Made by a program: the position numbers and the translations under genes
In this document: positions 7,815-16,518 of the stretch, in pieces
How the letters are laid out: every line of letters begins with the position of its first letter
How positions within the stretch are numbered: position 1 is the first letter of the stretch
The notes under the pieces: generated by a model
Seen by the model: only the letters and a program-made list of their open reading frames with translations
Database searches by the model: none
Told to the model about the DNA's origin: nothing
Assembly: GCF_900098745.1 (NCBI RefSeq)
Contig: NZ_FQTT01000013.1
Location: 186,001 to 250,000, forward strand
DNA length: 64,000 bases
Origin: Actinomyces glycerinitolerans
GTDB taxonomy: Bacteria; Actinomycetota; Actinomycetes; Actinomycetales; Actinomycetaceae
Reading direction: 5' to 3'

Positions 7815-10800
7815 TCAGCACCAGTCGCGGCTGCCCGGTGAGGTGACTCCCGGCAGCACCTCCAGGTGCTCGGCTACCAGGGCGGTCACGCCGTCACCGG
7901 ACTCGACCATGCCCCGTGCAACGAGGGCTGCGGCCCGCCGGCCGACGTCGCGATAGCGGCGCCACATGCCGGCGGGACAGATGACATTGAGCAGGCCGGT
8001 CTCATCCTCGAGGTTCAAGAAGATCGTGCCGGCTGAGGTGTTGGGGTGCTGCCGGTGGGTGACGAGCCCGGCCACCCGTACTCGGCGCCCCGACTCGTGG
8101 TGCAGGACCTCCGCGACGGTGAGCACGCCGGCGGCGGTGAGCCGGTCGCGCTGAAAGACGATGGGTGAGGCCTCCGTGGAGACCCCGGTCAGGCGCAGGT
8201 CGGCGTCCTGCCGCTCCCGGGCGGTCATGTCGGCCAGGCGTGGAGCGCGAGCGCCGACGGCGGTACCGGGCAGGGGCGGCTGGTACCAGGCGGTCCGCTC
8301 GCGGCCGACGGCATGACGCTGCCCGTACTCCTGGGACAGGGCGCCGGCCGCCCACAGGGCCTCGCGGCGGGCGACACCAAGGGAGGCCAGGGCTCCGGAA
8401 GCGGCCAGTGCTTCAAGACGGGAGCGGCTCAGCCGCACGCGGCGGGCGAGGTCGGCGACGCCGGTGTAGGTGCCGTGGGCGGTGCGCTCGGTGACGATGG
8501 CGGCGGCGACGTCGTTCCCCAGCCCCTTGATGGGGGCCAGGCCCAGGCGGACGGCCAGGTCGGGGTGAACATCGAGGGGGCTGAGGGCATTGGGGTCGGC
8601 GGGCGGGGCGGCAGCGTCGTCCTGGGGTTCGACGCAGGCCTGCTCGCGTGAGGCGTTGACGTCGGCGGGCAGTACCCGCACGCCGTGGCGGCGGGCATCG
8701 GCGACCAGAGTCTGTGGGGACCAGAACCCCATGGGTTGGGCGGCGAGGATACCGGCGTAGAAGTCCTCGGGCTTGCGGACCTTCAGCCAGGCGGAGGCGT
8801 AGACCAGGTAGGCGAAGGAGAAGGCGTGCGATTCGGGGAAGCCGAAGTCGGCGAAGGCGCGGAGCTTGTCAAAGATGGTCTCCGCGGTCTGGTGGTCGAT
8901 GCCTCGTTCCTGCATGCCGCTGACTAGCCGCTCATGCAGGGCCTCCATGCGTTCGACGGAGCGTTTGGCACCCATCGCCTGCCGCAGCGCGTCGGCCTCG
9001 GCCGGGCTGAAGCCGGCGGCGTCGACGGCGATCTGCATGAGCTGCTCCTGGAACAGCGGAATGCCCAGGGTCTTGGCCAGGGCGGGCTTGAGGGACTCGT
9101 GCAGGTAGGTGACCTCCTCTCGGCCCAGGCGGCGACGGATGTAGGGGTTGACGGCGTCGCCCTGGATGGGGCCGGGCCGGATGAGGGCGACCTCGACGAC
9201 GATGTCGTAGAACTTGCGCGGGCGCAGGCGGGGCAGGGTGGCCATCTGGGCGCGGGACTCGACCTGGAAGACGCCGACCGTGTCCGCGGCGCTGAGCAGC
9301 CGGTAGACGGCCGGGTCCTCCTCCGGGAGCGTGTGCAGCCCCCAGGGGCGGCCCCTCTGGGCGGGGCGCAGGACTCCCCCGGTGGCGAGGTCGGGCACCG
9401 TCTCGCCGCGCTCGGCAAGACTGGTGAAGGCCAGTCGCAGCGCGGTCAGTTCCCCCAGTCCCAACAGGTCGAATTTGACCAGGCCCGCGGCGGCGCAGTC
9501 ATCCTTGTCCCATTGCAGGACGGTGCGCCCCTCCATGGCGGACCAGCGCACGGGGCAGACCTCGGTGACCGGGCGGTCGGCGAGCACCATGCCGCCGGAG
9601 TGGATGCCCAGGTGCCGGGGCAGGCGCAGCAGGTGCTCGGCGACGTCGAGGACCTGCTCGGGAGGAGCATCCGCTGCGGGGCCGTCCTCGATGCGAACCT
9701 TTCTCCAGTGGTAGGACATCCGGGAGGCCCAGGCGTCCTGCAGTCCGGCGGGGTGGCCAAGTGCCCGAGCGGCGTCGCGGATCGCGGAACGGGGCCGGTA
9801 GGAGATGACGTTGGCGACCTGGGCGGCGTAGTCGCGCCCGTAGTGGGCGTAGACGTGCTGGATGACCTCCTCGCGGCGGCAGGCCTCGATGTCGAGGTCG
9901 ATGTCCGGGTAGCCGGCCCGCCCCGGGGAGAGGAAGCGTTCGAAGAGCATGCGGTGGCGGACGGCGTCCACCGCCGTGATGCCCAGGGCGTAGCAGACAG
10001 CCGAGTTGGCGGCGCTTCCCCGCCCCTGACACAGGATGCCGGCGCTGGCACAGAAGTCGACGATGGAGCGGACGATGAGGAAGTAGCCGGGGAAGCCGAG
10101 GGATTCGATGACGTCTAGCTCGTGGGCGAGGATCCTCCAGGCCTCGGGGTCCTCCGCCTCCGTGCCGTACCGCGCCAGGGCACCGCGGCGGGTGAGCTCC
10201 CGCAGCCAGGTGGCGGGGGTGTGCCCCGCGGGCACCTCCGGGTCGGGCAGGCCGGGGGCTACGAGGGCGAGGTCGAAGGCGAGGTCCCGGGCGATCTCGG
10301 CGGCGGCGTCGACGGCGTGGGGCGCCCGACGGTGCAGCCGGGCCATGTCCTGTGGGCCGCGTAGCCAGCGGCCGATGGCGGGCAGGTATCCGCGGGCGTT
10401 TTCGAGGTCGGTGCGTAGCCGGGTGGCGGTGAGCACGTCTGCGAGATGGGAGTCGGCCGCGCGGGCGCAGCGCACCGCGCCGGTGGCGACGAGTGGGAGG
10501 TGGTGCTCGGAGGCCAGCTTGGTCAGGACGGCGGTCAGGGCTGCGTCGGTGGGGCTGCCGTCAAGACAGATCTCGACGGCGACGCCGTCGTGGCCGAAGA
10601 GGTCAACCAGGTGCCCGAGGGCGGTGTCGGCGGCGGCGGGGTCCCAGGCATCGGGGCGATGCGGGTCGCCGAGGGCACGACGCAGTGGCCCGTTGACAGT
10701 GCCGGTGAGGACCAGGCAGGTCGAGTGCAGCTCGTCGGCCAGGATCGGCAAACGGTGAGCTGGATCGGTACGGTGCCCGGCGGCGAGATTGTGGCGGGAG

Positions 10801-11186
10801 ATGGCGGCGCACAGGCGGTGATAGCCGAGTGGGCCACGGGCGAGGATCGGCAGGTGGGCGCCGTCTTCGAGGGTGAGTTCGGTGCCGTGAACGGTGGGGA
10901 TTCCGTGGGCACGGCCGGCCTGGGCGTGGCGGACGATGCCGGGCATGCCGTCGTGATCGGTCAGAGCTAGGGCTTCCAGACCGAGCTCGACGGCGGCGGC
11001 GACGAGGTCCTCGGGCTCGTTGGCGCCGTCGAGGAAGGAGTAGGCGGAGTGAGCATGTAGTTCGGCATAGCGATGGGTTCCGGTAGTGCCTGCCGGCCCC
11101 GCCGTACCGGTGAGGGCCATGGTGCCGGCGGGCATTTGCGGGAGCGCACCGGAACCGCGGCCGCCGATGTCGGTATCGAGACTCAT
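7815..11186 (-). CDS. dnaE2: Error-prone DNA polymerase III alpha subunit DnaE2
   Basis: About 1123 aa. The N-terminal PHP domain opens with YAELHAHSAYSFLDGA and ALTDHDGMPG; the polymerase domain has GRGSAANS and the catalytic triad motif PDIDLDIE; HhH and a C-terminal OB fold (VRVAGLVTHRQHPNTSAG, FLNLEDETGLLNV) follow. Size, lack of the replicative C-terminal tail and the NVI.P ending mark DnaE2 rather than DnaE1. In mycobacteria it performs damage-induced mutagenic synthesis with ImuA' and ImuB, whose genes are here at 17.2-19.9 kb. Chosen start: ATG 11186 with GAGGA 8 bp upstream; ATG at 11231, also with GAGGA, is an alternative. I see no LexA box upstream. Confidence 0.95.
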   Translation of the reverse strand: MSLDTDIGGRGSGALPQMPAGTMALTGTAGPAGTTGTHRYAELHAHSAYSFLDGANEPEDLVAAAVELGLEALALTDHDGMPGIVRHAQAGRAHGIPTVHGTELTLEDGAHLPILARGPLGYHRLCAAISRHNLAAGHRTDPAHRLPILADELHSTCLVLTGTVNGPLRRALGDPHRPDAWDPAAADTALGHLVDLFGHDGVAVEICLDGSPTDAALTAVLTKLASEHHLPLVATGAVRCARAADSHLADVLTATRLRTDLENARGYLPAIGRWLRGPQDMARLHRRAPHAVDAAAEIARDLAFDLALVAPGLPDPEVPAGHTPATWLRELTRRGALARYGTEAEDPEAWRILAHELDVIESLGFPGYFLIVRSIVDFCASAGILCQGRGSAANSAVCYALGITAVDAVRHRMLFERFLSPGRAGYPDIDLDIEACRREEVIQHVYAHYGRDYAAQVANVISYRPRSAIRDAARALGHPAGLQDAWASRMSYHWRKVRIEDGPAADAPPEQVLDVAEHLLRLPRHLGIHSGGMVLADRPVTEVCPVRWSAMEGRTVLQWDKDDCAAAGLVKFDLLGLGELTALRLAFTSLAERGETVPDLATGGVLRPAQRGRPWGLHTLPEEDPAVYRLLSAADTVGVFQVESRAQMATLPRLRPRKFYDIVVEVALIRPGPIQGDAVNPYIRRRLGREEVTYLHESLKPALAKTLGIPLFQEQLMQIAVDAAGFSPAEADALRQAMGAKRSVERMEALHERLVSGMQERGIDHQTAETIFDKLRAFADFGFPESHAFSFAYLVYASAWLKVRKPEDFYAGILAAQPMGFWSPQTLVADARRHGVRVLPADVNASREQACVEPQDDAAAPPADPNALSPLDVHPDLAVRLGLAPIKGLGNDVAAAIVTERTAHGTYTGVADLARRVRLSRSRLEALAASGALASLGVARREALWAAGALSQEYGQRHAVGRERTAWYQPPLPGTAVGARAPRLADMTARERQDADLRLTGVSTEASPIVFQRDRLTAAGVLTVAEVLHHESGRRVRVAGLVTHRQHPNTSAGTIFLNLEDETGLLNVICPAGMWRRYRDVGRRAAALVARGMVESGDGVTALVAEHLEVLPGVTSPGSRDWC

Positions 11187-11352
11187 GGAAGTGGTCCTCA
11201 TGGTTATGGAAGTCATGGAAGCGGCCCTCATGAATGTCCTCGGAAGAGCTGCTGGGCCTGGTGCTGCCAGTGGCTAGAACCTCACGCCCCCAACGGCTCG
11301 GGGCCTGCGCCACCAACGACTAGAACCTCACGCCGCCTTTCCGGGGTGTGTT
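11187..11352 (-). repeat. dnaE2 leader with repeated start/Shine-Dalgarno units and a 15-bp direct repeat
   Basis: On the minus strand two near-identical 15-mers, ATGAGGGCCGCTTCC (11231-11217) and ATGAGGACCACTTCC (11201-11187), each carry an ATG and a GAGG that can serve the next ATG. Further upstream CTAGAACCTCACGCC occurs twice on the plus strand (11274-11288 and 11320-11334), 46 bp apart. No palindromic LexA site is present. The repeats may be a regulatory site or simple duplication. Confidence 0.5.
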
Positions 11353-13824
11353 TTAGAAGGGCGGGATTTGGTCAAGTAATGGAGCTAACCCCAGGTCGTG
11401 GAGGGCTTGGGGAAAGGGAGCGGTCTCGAATGCGCCGATGGGGTGCCCGGGCCGGGGCCCACGGCTGACTACTTGCGGGGGTTGCGGGGGCCGACCGGGA
11501 CGCCTGCTGGGACGCGTGGAGGCGCCGCCAGGCGTCTCGGCAATAGCGGCACCGGAGCCGACAGCGGGGGCGGCTTCCTGAGCTGCGCCACCGGAACCGG
11601 CGGCTGAGTCGACTTCCTGCACTGTGTCACCGGAGCCGACGGCGGGGCCTCCTTCCTGCACTCGTGCTTGTTCCTGTGCTTGCGCAGCCAGACTCAAGCC
11701 GTGCTCAAGCCGACTCACCACTGCGCTGTCGACCGCGTCGGCTAGGTGTTGGGGTGCCTGCTGGGCGGGCATGGCCAGTTGACGCGGCCCGACGCGGCGG
11801 GGCAGGAGGGTGATGGTGCCGTCGGGGGTGCGCCGGTAGCGGGCCCCGGTGGGGGTGGTCCAGATCAGCACGCCATCGCCGTCGGCCGTGTTCTGACGGG
11901 TGAGGGTCCATCCGGGAGTGTGCTTGAGGCGGTGGTGGGCTTGGCACAGGGTGGTGAGGTTATTCAGGCTGGTGGCCCCACCGGAAGCCCAGGGGGTGAT
12001 GTGGTCGGTGTCGCAGCGGGCTGCGGGGGTGCCACAGCCGGGGAAGACGCATTCCTGGTCACGGGCTTGCACCAGGTCGCGTAGGCCGGCTGGGGGCCGA
12101 TAGTGACTGCGGCCCACGTCCAGCACCACCCCGGATAGTGGATCGGTGACCAGCCTGCGCCAGGTGCCGCCAGCTGCCAATGCCCTGGCTGTGGCGGCAG
12201 GAACCGCCACGCGACCGGTGCCGACCACAACCTCCGCCGCCCCAGCCTTCTCGGCTGCCTCGACGGCCCGGGGGACGGTAGCAGCCCCGCCGGATCCGAT
12301 CCCAGCCGCCCGTGTGACCTCGACGTCGGTGGGCAGACTGCTCCCTCGGACGCTGGCTACGGCCAGACTCCCGCCGCCGGTTTCAGGCAGACTCCCGCCG
12401 CCGGTTTCAGGCAGACTGCTCCCACTGCCACTGGCGGTTTCGGGCGTAGTTGCCCTGCTGCCTGTAGGCACCGTTCTTCCCCCGGACGAGGTGGGCAGAC
12501 CTCTCCCGTCACAGGCGGGCAGGCCTTCGCTGCCGTCTTCGGGTAGGAGCTGGTTCAACGGCACGGTGACGTCAACGTTGACGCTGATTCCGGGTGGCGG
12601 GAACACGGGGGTGATGCCGGATGGCGTCCACCAGGGACGAGATGGCTCCACCAGGCTGCTTAGCGCCCCCAGCAGGCCTGGCAACGGCACCCCATCCGGC
12701 AGCAAACCAGCAGCCCCCGGCCCGACCGTCGCGAGGGCAGGGCCAGTCCCACTGACGGCGGTGGTGAAGGCACTGACGTCATTGGCGTTTGCGGTTCGAC
12801 AGGCCAGGTTCTGGCTGCCCTGCAAGGTGCGCAGGGTCATGCCGGTGATGGCATCGGCCCGCAACTGAGACAGGGACCGACTGTCGCCGGCGGCTCGTGC
12901 GCTGGCGGCGATCGCGTCCAGGGTGGCGTCCAGTAGTAGCGCGTCCAGGCTTGGCAGTAGCAGACGCATTTCGTGGGTCCCCTCACCGGCCGGACGGGGC
13001 CGGGTCACCCGCCGCCCCGCCACATCTCGCCTATGGCGACTGCTAGCACCGTTGGGGTCGAGGGCGGCCAGGGCCCGATCAATATCCCGCCCCAGCTGCG
13101 AGCAGGTGCGGCGTGGAGCACGGGCCAGCACCCGTTCCTGCACCGCTGCCGCCGTGTCGGGGTTGACGTCCTGCAGCCGGCGGACGATCAAGGCAGTCTT
13201 GGAGGTGTCCAGTAGACCGGCCCGGTGCAAGGCCTCCGTGGCTGCGAACTCGGGTTGCAGCAATGCCTGGCCACGGTCCAGGAGTAGGTCCACACTGCTG
13301 CGAGTAGTGCCGAGTCGGGCGGCGATTTCCCCGCTGGCGGTGAACCTCCGCTCATCCTCGGTAATGAACTGCTCAAGCCGGCCGCCCGGCCCCCAGGGCG
13401 GGGTGCCGCGGTTCATCTCTGCTGTCCGGGTCAGGCAGGCGGCCGCCACGCCCTCCGCCCAGGCCGCCCAGGCACCCAGCCGGTGGCAGGCCCCCACCAG
13501 TTCGCTGAGTACCTGGCCACCCAAGCAGGCCAGCGCATCAGCCCCTGCACCCTGTCCCCAGTCCATACCCAGCCGCCCGGCCGCCTCGGCCAGCATCCGC
13601 TCGGCCGGGCTGGTAACCGCTGCCAACACAGCGTCGGTATCAGGGATACTCAAAACCTCATTGGCGTCCGCCGCGCCATCGGTGTCATCGGTGTCATCAG
13701 TGGCGACGTCCGGGTGGGCGGGCACCAGCAGCACCGACAACAGGCCCTCAATCAGATCTGCCAGGTCAGCGCCCGCCGGCACCCCCGACAGACGACCGAC
13801 CAGGTCCTCAACCTCACCATCCAT
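11353..13824 (-). CDS. DUF222 / HNH endonuclease domain protein (13E12-type)
   Basis: 823 aa from ATG 13824, chosen because AGGA lies 6 bp upstream and a promoter with a LexA-like site is upstream of it; an in-frame ATG at 13959 has no ribosome site and lies in the promoter. The N-terminal two thirds are the DUF222 helical region (MNRGTPPWGPGGRLEQFITED, DRGQALLQPEFAAT, VLARAPRRTCSQLGRDIDRAL). The HNH nuclease is near residues 590-635: CVFPGCGTPAARCDTDH, SLNNLTTLCQAHHRLKH, with zinc-binding CxxxC and LCxxHH. Between them is a low-complexity insert containing a tandem SLPETGGG repeat. M. tuberculosis relatives (13E12 family) include DNA-damage-induced genes. Target DNA is unknown; mobile-element ancestry is plausible. 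Confidence 0.88.
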   Translation of the reverse strand: MDGEVEDLVGRLSGVPAGADLADLIEGLLSVLLVPAHPDVATDDTDDTDGAADANEVLSIPDTDAVLAAVTSPAERMLAEAAGRLGMDWGQGAGADALACLGGQVLSELVGACHRLGAWAAWAEGVAAACLTRTAEMNRGTPPWGPGGRLEQFITEDERRFTASGEIAARLGTTRSSVDLLLDRGQALLQPEFAATEALHRAGLLDTSKTALIVRRLQDVNPDTAAAVQERVLARAPRRTCSQLGRDIDRALAALDPNGASSRHRRDVAGRRVTRPRPAGEGTHEMRLLLPSLDALLLDATLDAIAASARAAGDSRSLSQLRADAITGMTLRTLQGSQNLACRTANANDVSAFTTAVSGTGPALATVGPGAAGLLPDGVPLPGLLGALSSLVEPSRPWWTPSGITPVFPPPGISVNVDVTVPLNQLLPEDGSEGLPACDGRGLPTSSGGRTVPTGSRATTPETASGSGSSLPETGGGSLPETGGGSLAVASVRGSSLPTDVEVTRAAGIGSGGAATVPRAVEAAEKAGAAEVVVGTGRVAVPAATARALAAGGTWRRLVTDPLSGVVLDVGRSHYRPPAGLRDLVQARDQECVFPGCGTPAARCDTDHITPWASGGATSLNNLTTLCQAHHRLKHTPGWTLTRQNTADGDGVLIWTTPTGARYRRTPDGTITLLPRRVGPRQLAMPAQQAPQHLADAVDSAVVSRLEHGLSLAAQAQEQARVQEGGPAVGSGDTVQEVDSAAGSGGAAQEAAPAVGSGAAIAETPGGASTRPSRRPGRPPQPPQVVSRGPRPGHPIGAFETAPFPQALHDLGLAPLLDQIPPF
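12366..12413. repeat. 24-bp tandem repeat (two copies) inside the DUF222-HNH gene
   Basis: Two exact 24-bp copies (12366-12389 and 12390-12413) encode SLPETGGG twice in the linker before the HNH domain. The unit length is a multiple of three, so copy-number changes would keep the frame. Confidence 0.85.
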
Positions 13825-14196
13825 CCGGGATCCTGCCGCATGGCGAGGTTGAGGATTTGCCAGGGGCCCGGCCGTCAGCTTCGCGGCAGCAGGCGACGTC
13901 ACCCGACCCGCCCGGGCACGCCGGGCGGGCTGGCTCTCAACACCCCTACCTTCGAACATATGTACACAGTAGCGCGAGGGTCCGACACGAATTCGCCCCT
14001 CACAGCCCTAAACGCACCCACGTCAGTGAGACGTGCATCACATTTCTCGCGCATCTCTCAGCACCCAGCAAGCCGCTTCAACCGGCCCCGCATCGGTTCA
14101 GCCCGCCCCGGCACCACGTGGCACGCCCCTATCGGATGACTTCACGCGATCGTTCCCCGTGAGCCCGCCCCGGCACCACACGACACACCCTCCAAC
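13825..14196 (-). promoter_or_regulatory. Promoter region of the DUF222-HNH gene with a LexA-like site
   Basis: This 372-bp stretch holds no convincing gene. On the minus strand TGTCGG (13987-13982) and TACATA (13964-13959) are 17 bp apart and resemble -35/-10 elements. Overlapping the -10 is TCGAACATATGTACAC (13952-13967, plus strand), which matches the actinobacterial SOS consensus TCGAAC-N4-GTTCGA at 9 of 12 positions, perfect in one half-site. This would put the transcript start well upstream of ATG 13824. SOS control is an inference from the degenerate box. Confidence 0.4.
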
Positions 14197-14883
14197 TCAA
14201 GCCACCGACACCGCAGCGATGGCAAGCACCGCCAGAATCCAGGAGGTCATTGAGCCGATGAGGAACTCCTCCGCCTTGCGGCCGTCCTGATCCTTGTTGA
14301 TCTCAGGAAAGCGGATCACACCCTTGGCGGCGATGACCGCCGCAACCGCTGCCTGCGCTCCGGCTGCCGCGAGCAAGAGGATGAGGATGCGCTCAAGCGG
14401 TCCGATCCAGCGGCCACCACGCATCGCCACAACCAGCGGCGACAGCGTGCCCGCGGACGAGTTGGAGCCCCGAGCGAGATTGAGGACGGCCGACACCAGC
14501 CCATTCGCCGGCGCCCCCAGGAGAATGACCACGCCCGCCACGGCGCACGCCCGCGCCGCCGACATGCCGACGGGGGCGGCTAGCACGGCACAGGCCCCAC
14601 AGCCGACGGCGAGCGCAATGAGCGACACCGCCCCTCCCCACTCACTGGGCGCGAGCATTTCCCAAACGCTCCACACCACCGGGACGACGATGGCGACCAC
14701 GACACCGGCGGCCGCAAGTCCCAGTGGTCCCCGGGCGAGAAGAATCCCGACGACGACGAGCGCCCCGGTCCCGGCGGCGATTGCTACGGCTCGCCGCCTT
14801 GGACGTCCCTCGCCGAAGAGTCGCCGCGCCAGCACAGGCAAGGTGCTGGCGAGCCCGGCGAGTAGCAGTACGAGCGCGGTCAT
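14197..14883 (-). CDS. Multi-pass membrane protein, partner of SatD
   Basis: 228 aa, very hydrophobic: an N-terminal helix (ALVLLLAGLASTLPVLA), several more Ala/Val/Gly-rich helices, a cytoplasmic loop FGEGRPRRR, and a C-terminal half with the less hydrophobic sequence GVIRFPEINKDQDGRKAEEFLIGS before the last helix. I do not recognise a named transporter family. Its ATG overlaps the stop of the SatD gene (ATGA, 14880-14883), so translation is coupled and it probably works with SatD. The FPEINK..GRKAEEFLIGS segment looks conserved-protein-like and may be the functional loop. Confidence 0.75.
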   Translation of the reverse strand: MTALVLLLAGLASTLPVLARRLFGEGRPRRRAVAIAAGTGALVVVGILLARGPLGLAAAGVVVAIVVPVVWSVWEMLAPSEWGGAVSLIALAVGCGACAVLAAPVGMSAARACAVAGVVILLGAPANGLVSAVLNLARGSNSSAGTLSPLVVAMRGGRWIGPLERILILLLAAAGAQAAVAAVIAAKGVIRFPEINKDQDGRKAEEFLIGSMTSWILAVLAIAAVSVA

Positions 14884-15590
14884 TGCTGCACCGCCTGCGG
14901 TTCGCGTCCCGTGCGCGCCACGGCGACAGTGTCGAGCAGGGTGTCGAGCAGGGTTTGGCCCTCGATGAGGGCGGCCCCCGGCCCGCGGAAGAAGTCGGAG
15001 ACGGCCTGCTGGCTGACCTTCTCCGCCCGAGCCACCTCGACCTGGGTGGCGCCGGCCAGGAGCGCCGCGGTCATGCGCCGCTGTCGCGGTCGCAGGCGGG
15101 TGACGGCCTGGTCGCGCAGCAGGAGCAGCGCATTGACGATCGCCTCAACCTCCTGTGCATCGCCCGGGACGACGGCGTCCTGCGCCACACGCAGCCAGCT
15201 GCGGCAGAACTCTCGGCCCGCGTCTTGGACGGCGTGCGCCTGCTCGATGGCCTCGCGTGCCGCCCACCAGGCACTGCCGTCCTGAATGGTGGCGCCAGCG
15301 CCGTCGGCGTCGGCGGAGACCGTCTCCACCCGTCCGGCACCAATGCCGAAGCGCAGGGCCAACCCCTCGGGAAGAAGCAGTTGGACGCGCACAGTGAGCG
15401 TCAGGGCAGCGGGCAGCGAGGCGGCGATGGCCTGAAACTCATCACCTACGGTGGCGATGGGCGATTGCGGCAGCGACAGCCCCCCGGCCGCCCGCGTGAG
15501 CGCATCGGCGAAGGTGGCCTGCGCGGCGCGCCGGTCGGTCAGACGCCGGGAGCCGACGATGTCGGCGATGATGGCGTAGTAGACATCCAC
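14880..15590 (-). CDS. SatD family protein with C-terminal helix-turn-helix
   Basis: 236 aa from GTG 15590. The start is chosen because SatD proteins begin right at the YYAIIADIVGSR strand; a TTG at 15626 would lie inside the palindrome described separately. SATD features: IADIVGSRRLTDRRAAQATF and IATVGDEFQAIAASLP, recalling nucleotide-cyclase-like folds. The C-terminal third (RPRQRRMTAALLAGATQVEVARAEKVSQQAVSDFF) is a clear HTH. SatD was named from the streptococcal sat operon; its biochemical role is not established. The HTH and the upstream palindrome suggest that it autoregulates the satD-membrane protein operon. Confidence 0.82.
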   Translation of the reverse strand: MDVYYAIIADIVGSRRLTDRRAAQATFADALTRAAGGLSLPQSPIATVGDEFQAIAASLPAALTLTVRVQLLLPEGLALRFGIGAGRVETVSADADGAGATIQDGSAWWAAREAIEQAHAVQDAGREFCRSWLRVAQDAVVPGDAQEVEAIVNALLLLRDQAVTRLRPRQRRMTAALLAGATQVEVARAEKVSQQAVSDFFRGPGAALIEGQTLLDTLLDTVAVARTGREPQAVQQ

Positions 15591-15605
15591 GTCTCCACGG
15601 TATCG

Positions 15606-15627
15606 CTTGTATTTCCCCCAATACAAG
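15606..15627. promoter_or_regulatory. Palindromic operator candidate upstream of satD-like gene
   Basis: CTTGTATT (15606-15613) and AATACAAG (15620-15627) form a perfect 8-bp inverted repeat around TCCCCC. It is AT-rich in a GC-rich background and sits 16 bp before the chosen GTG start of the HTH-containing SatD protein, so it is a good candidate for its own binding site. Confidence 0.55.
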
Positions 15628-15710
15628 GACCTCCTCGGAAGTGCACTCTGGCCCGCATATCCCGGTGTGCGCCGGCTCGCGCGTCGCGGCCCGGCGCCCT
15701 CCCCCGGCCC

Positions 15711-16334
15711 TCACTCCCCCGGCAGCACGCCCCCGAATTCCAGATAGCACTTGCCGCACAGGGACTCGTAGGTGACGTCGACGCCATCGATGGCGACCTG
15801 ATCGCCGTCGAAAACGAACTCCTCCCCCACCTTGCGGGCATTGAAGATGGCCTTGCGCCCACAGCGGCAGATCGTCTTGAGCTCCTCCAACGAGTGGGCG
15901 ATCTCCAGCAGGCGCCGCGATCCGGGGAAGCTCACGGTGCGGAAGTCGGTGCGGATCCCGTAGGCGAGCACGGGAATGTCGTCGATGAGCACGATCTCCA
16001 TGAGCTGGTCGACCTGCAGCGGGGTGAGGAACTGCGCCTCGTCGACCAGTACGCAGTCGACGGTCTCACGCGGGCCGGCCTGCGGGTCGGCGGCGCGCTC
16101 CCCCAGGGCGGCCCGGCGTACCAGGGCGCGCACGTCGTCGTCGGCGGTGACGAGCAGGTCGACGCGGCGAGTCATCCCCAGGCGGGAGACCACGGTGTCA
16201 TTACCCTTGGTGTCGATCGCGGCCTTGACCAGGAGTACCCGCTGCCCGCGCTCCTCGTAGTTGTAGGCGGTCTGCAACAGTCCCGTGGTCTTGCCCGAGT
16301 TCATGGCACCGTAGCGGAAATAGAGCTTGGCCAT
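15711..16334 (-). CDS. tdk: Thymidine kinase
   Basis: 207 aa from the ATG of MAKLYFRYG, with AGGA 5 bp upstream. Type II (TK1-like) enzyme that phosphorylates thymidine in the salvage route. P-loop GAMNSGKTT at residues 8-16, Walker B VLVDEAQFLT, the lasso region with ICRCGRK and YESLCGKCY providing the four structural zinc cysteines, and the thymidine-binding region FNARKVGEE. A longer in-frame ORF up to 16382 has no homology before MAKLYF. Divergent from the PAP2 gene. Confidence 0.96.
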   Translation of the reverse strand: MAKLYFRYGAMNSGKTTGLLQTAYNYEERGQRVLLVKAAIDTKGNDTVVSRLGMTRRVDLLVTADDDVRALVRRAALGERAADPQAGPRETVDCVLVDEAQFLTPLQVDQLMEIVLIDDIPVLAYGIRTDFRTVSFPGSRRLLEIAHSLEELKTICRCGRKAIFNARKVGEEFVFDGDQVAIDGVDVTYESLCGKCYLEFGGVLPGE

Positions 16335-16518
16335 GCGCGTCCTGATTCCTCTCCCGGAGCGGGCGCAAGGCCCTCTCCGCAACCTCCGGTGCCCGCCCGT
16401 CGGGTCCGGGGCGACCCGCCGTAGATGCTACCGGCCGACCGCGCACTCCCCCGCACCCGCTCCGCCGCAGTCGCGCGTCACAGGTTGCACCCAGGGCGGG
16501 TCTATAGGCTTGCGTCCA

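Noticed and set aside
11274-11334. The repeated CTAGAACCTCACGCC as LexA sites for dnaE2
   Set aside because: Only the GAAC half is present; there is no GTTC at the right spacing in either copy.
12366-12413. Tandem repeat as a CRISPR array
   Set aside because: Two abutting copies without spacers, in frame inside a coding region. I saw no CRISPR array or cas gene anywhere in the window.
15588-15626. TTG 15626 as the start of the satD-like gene
   Set aside because: It would add 12 residues encoded by the palindrome itself, and family proteins start at the YYAIIADI strand; GTG 15588-15590 fits better although its ribosome site is poor.
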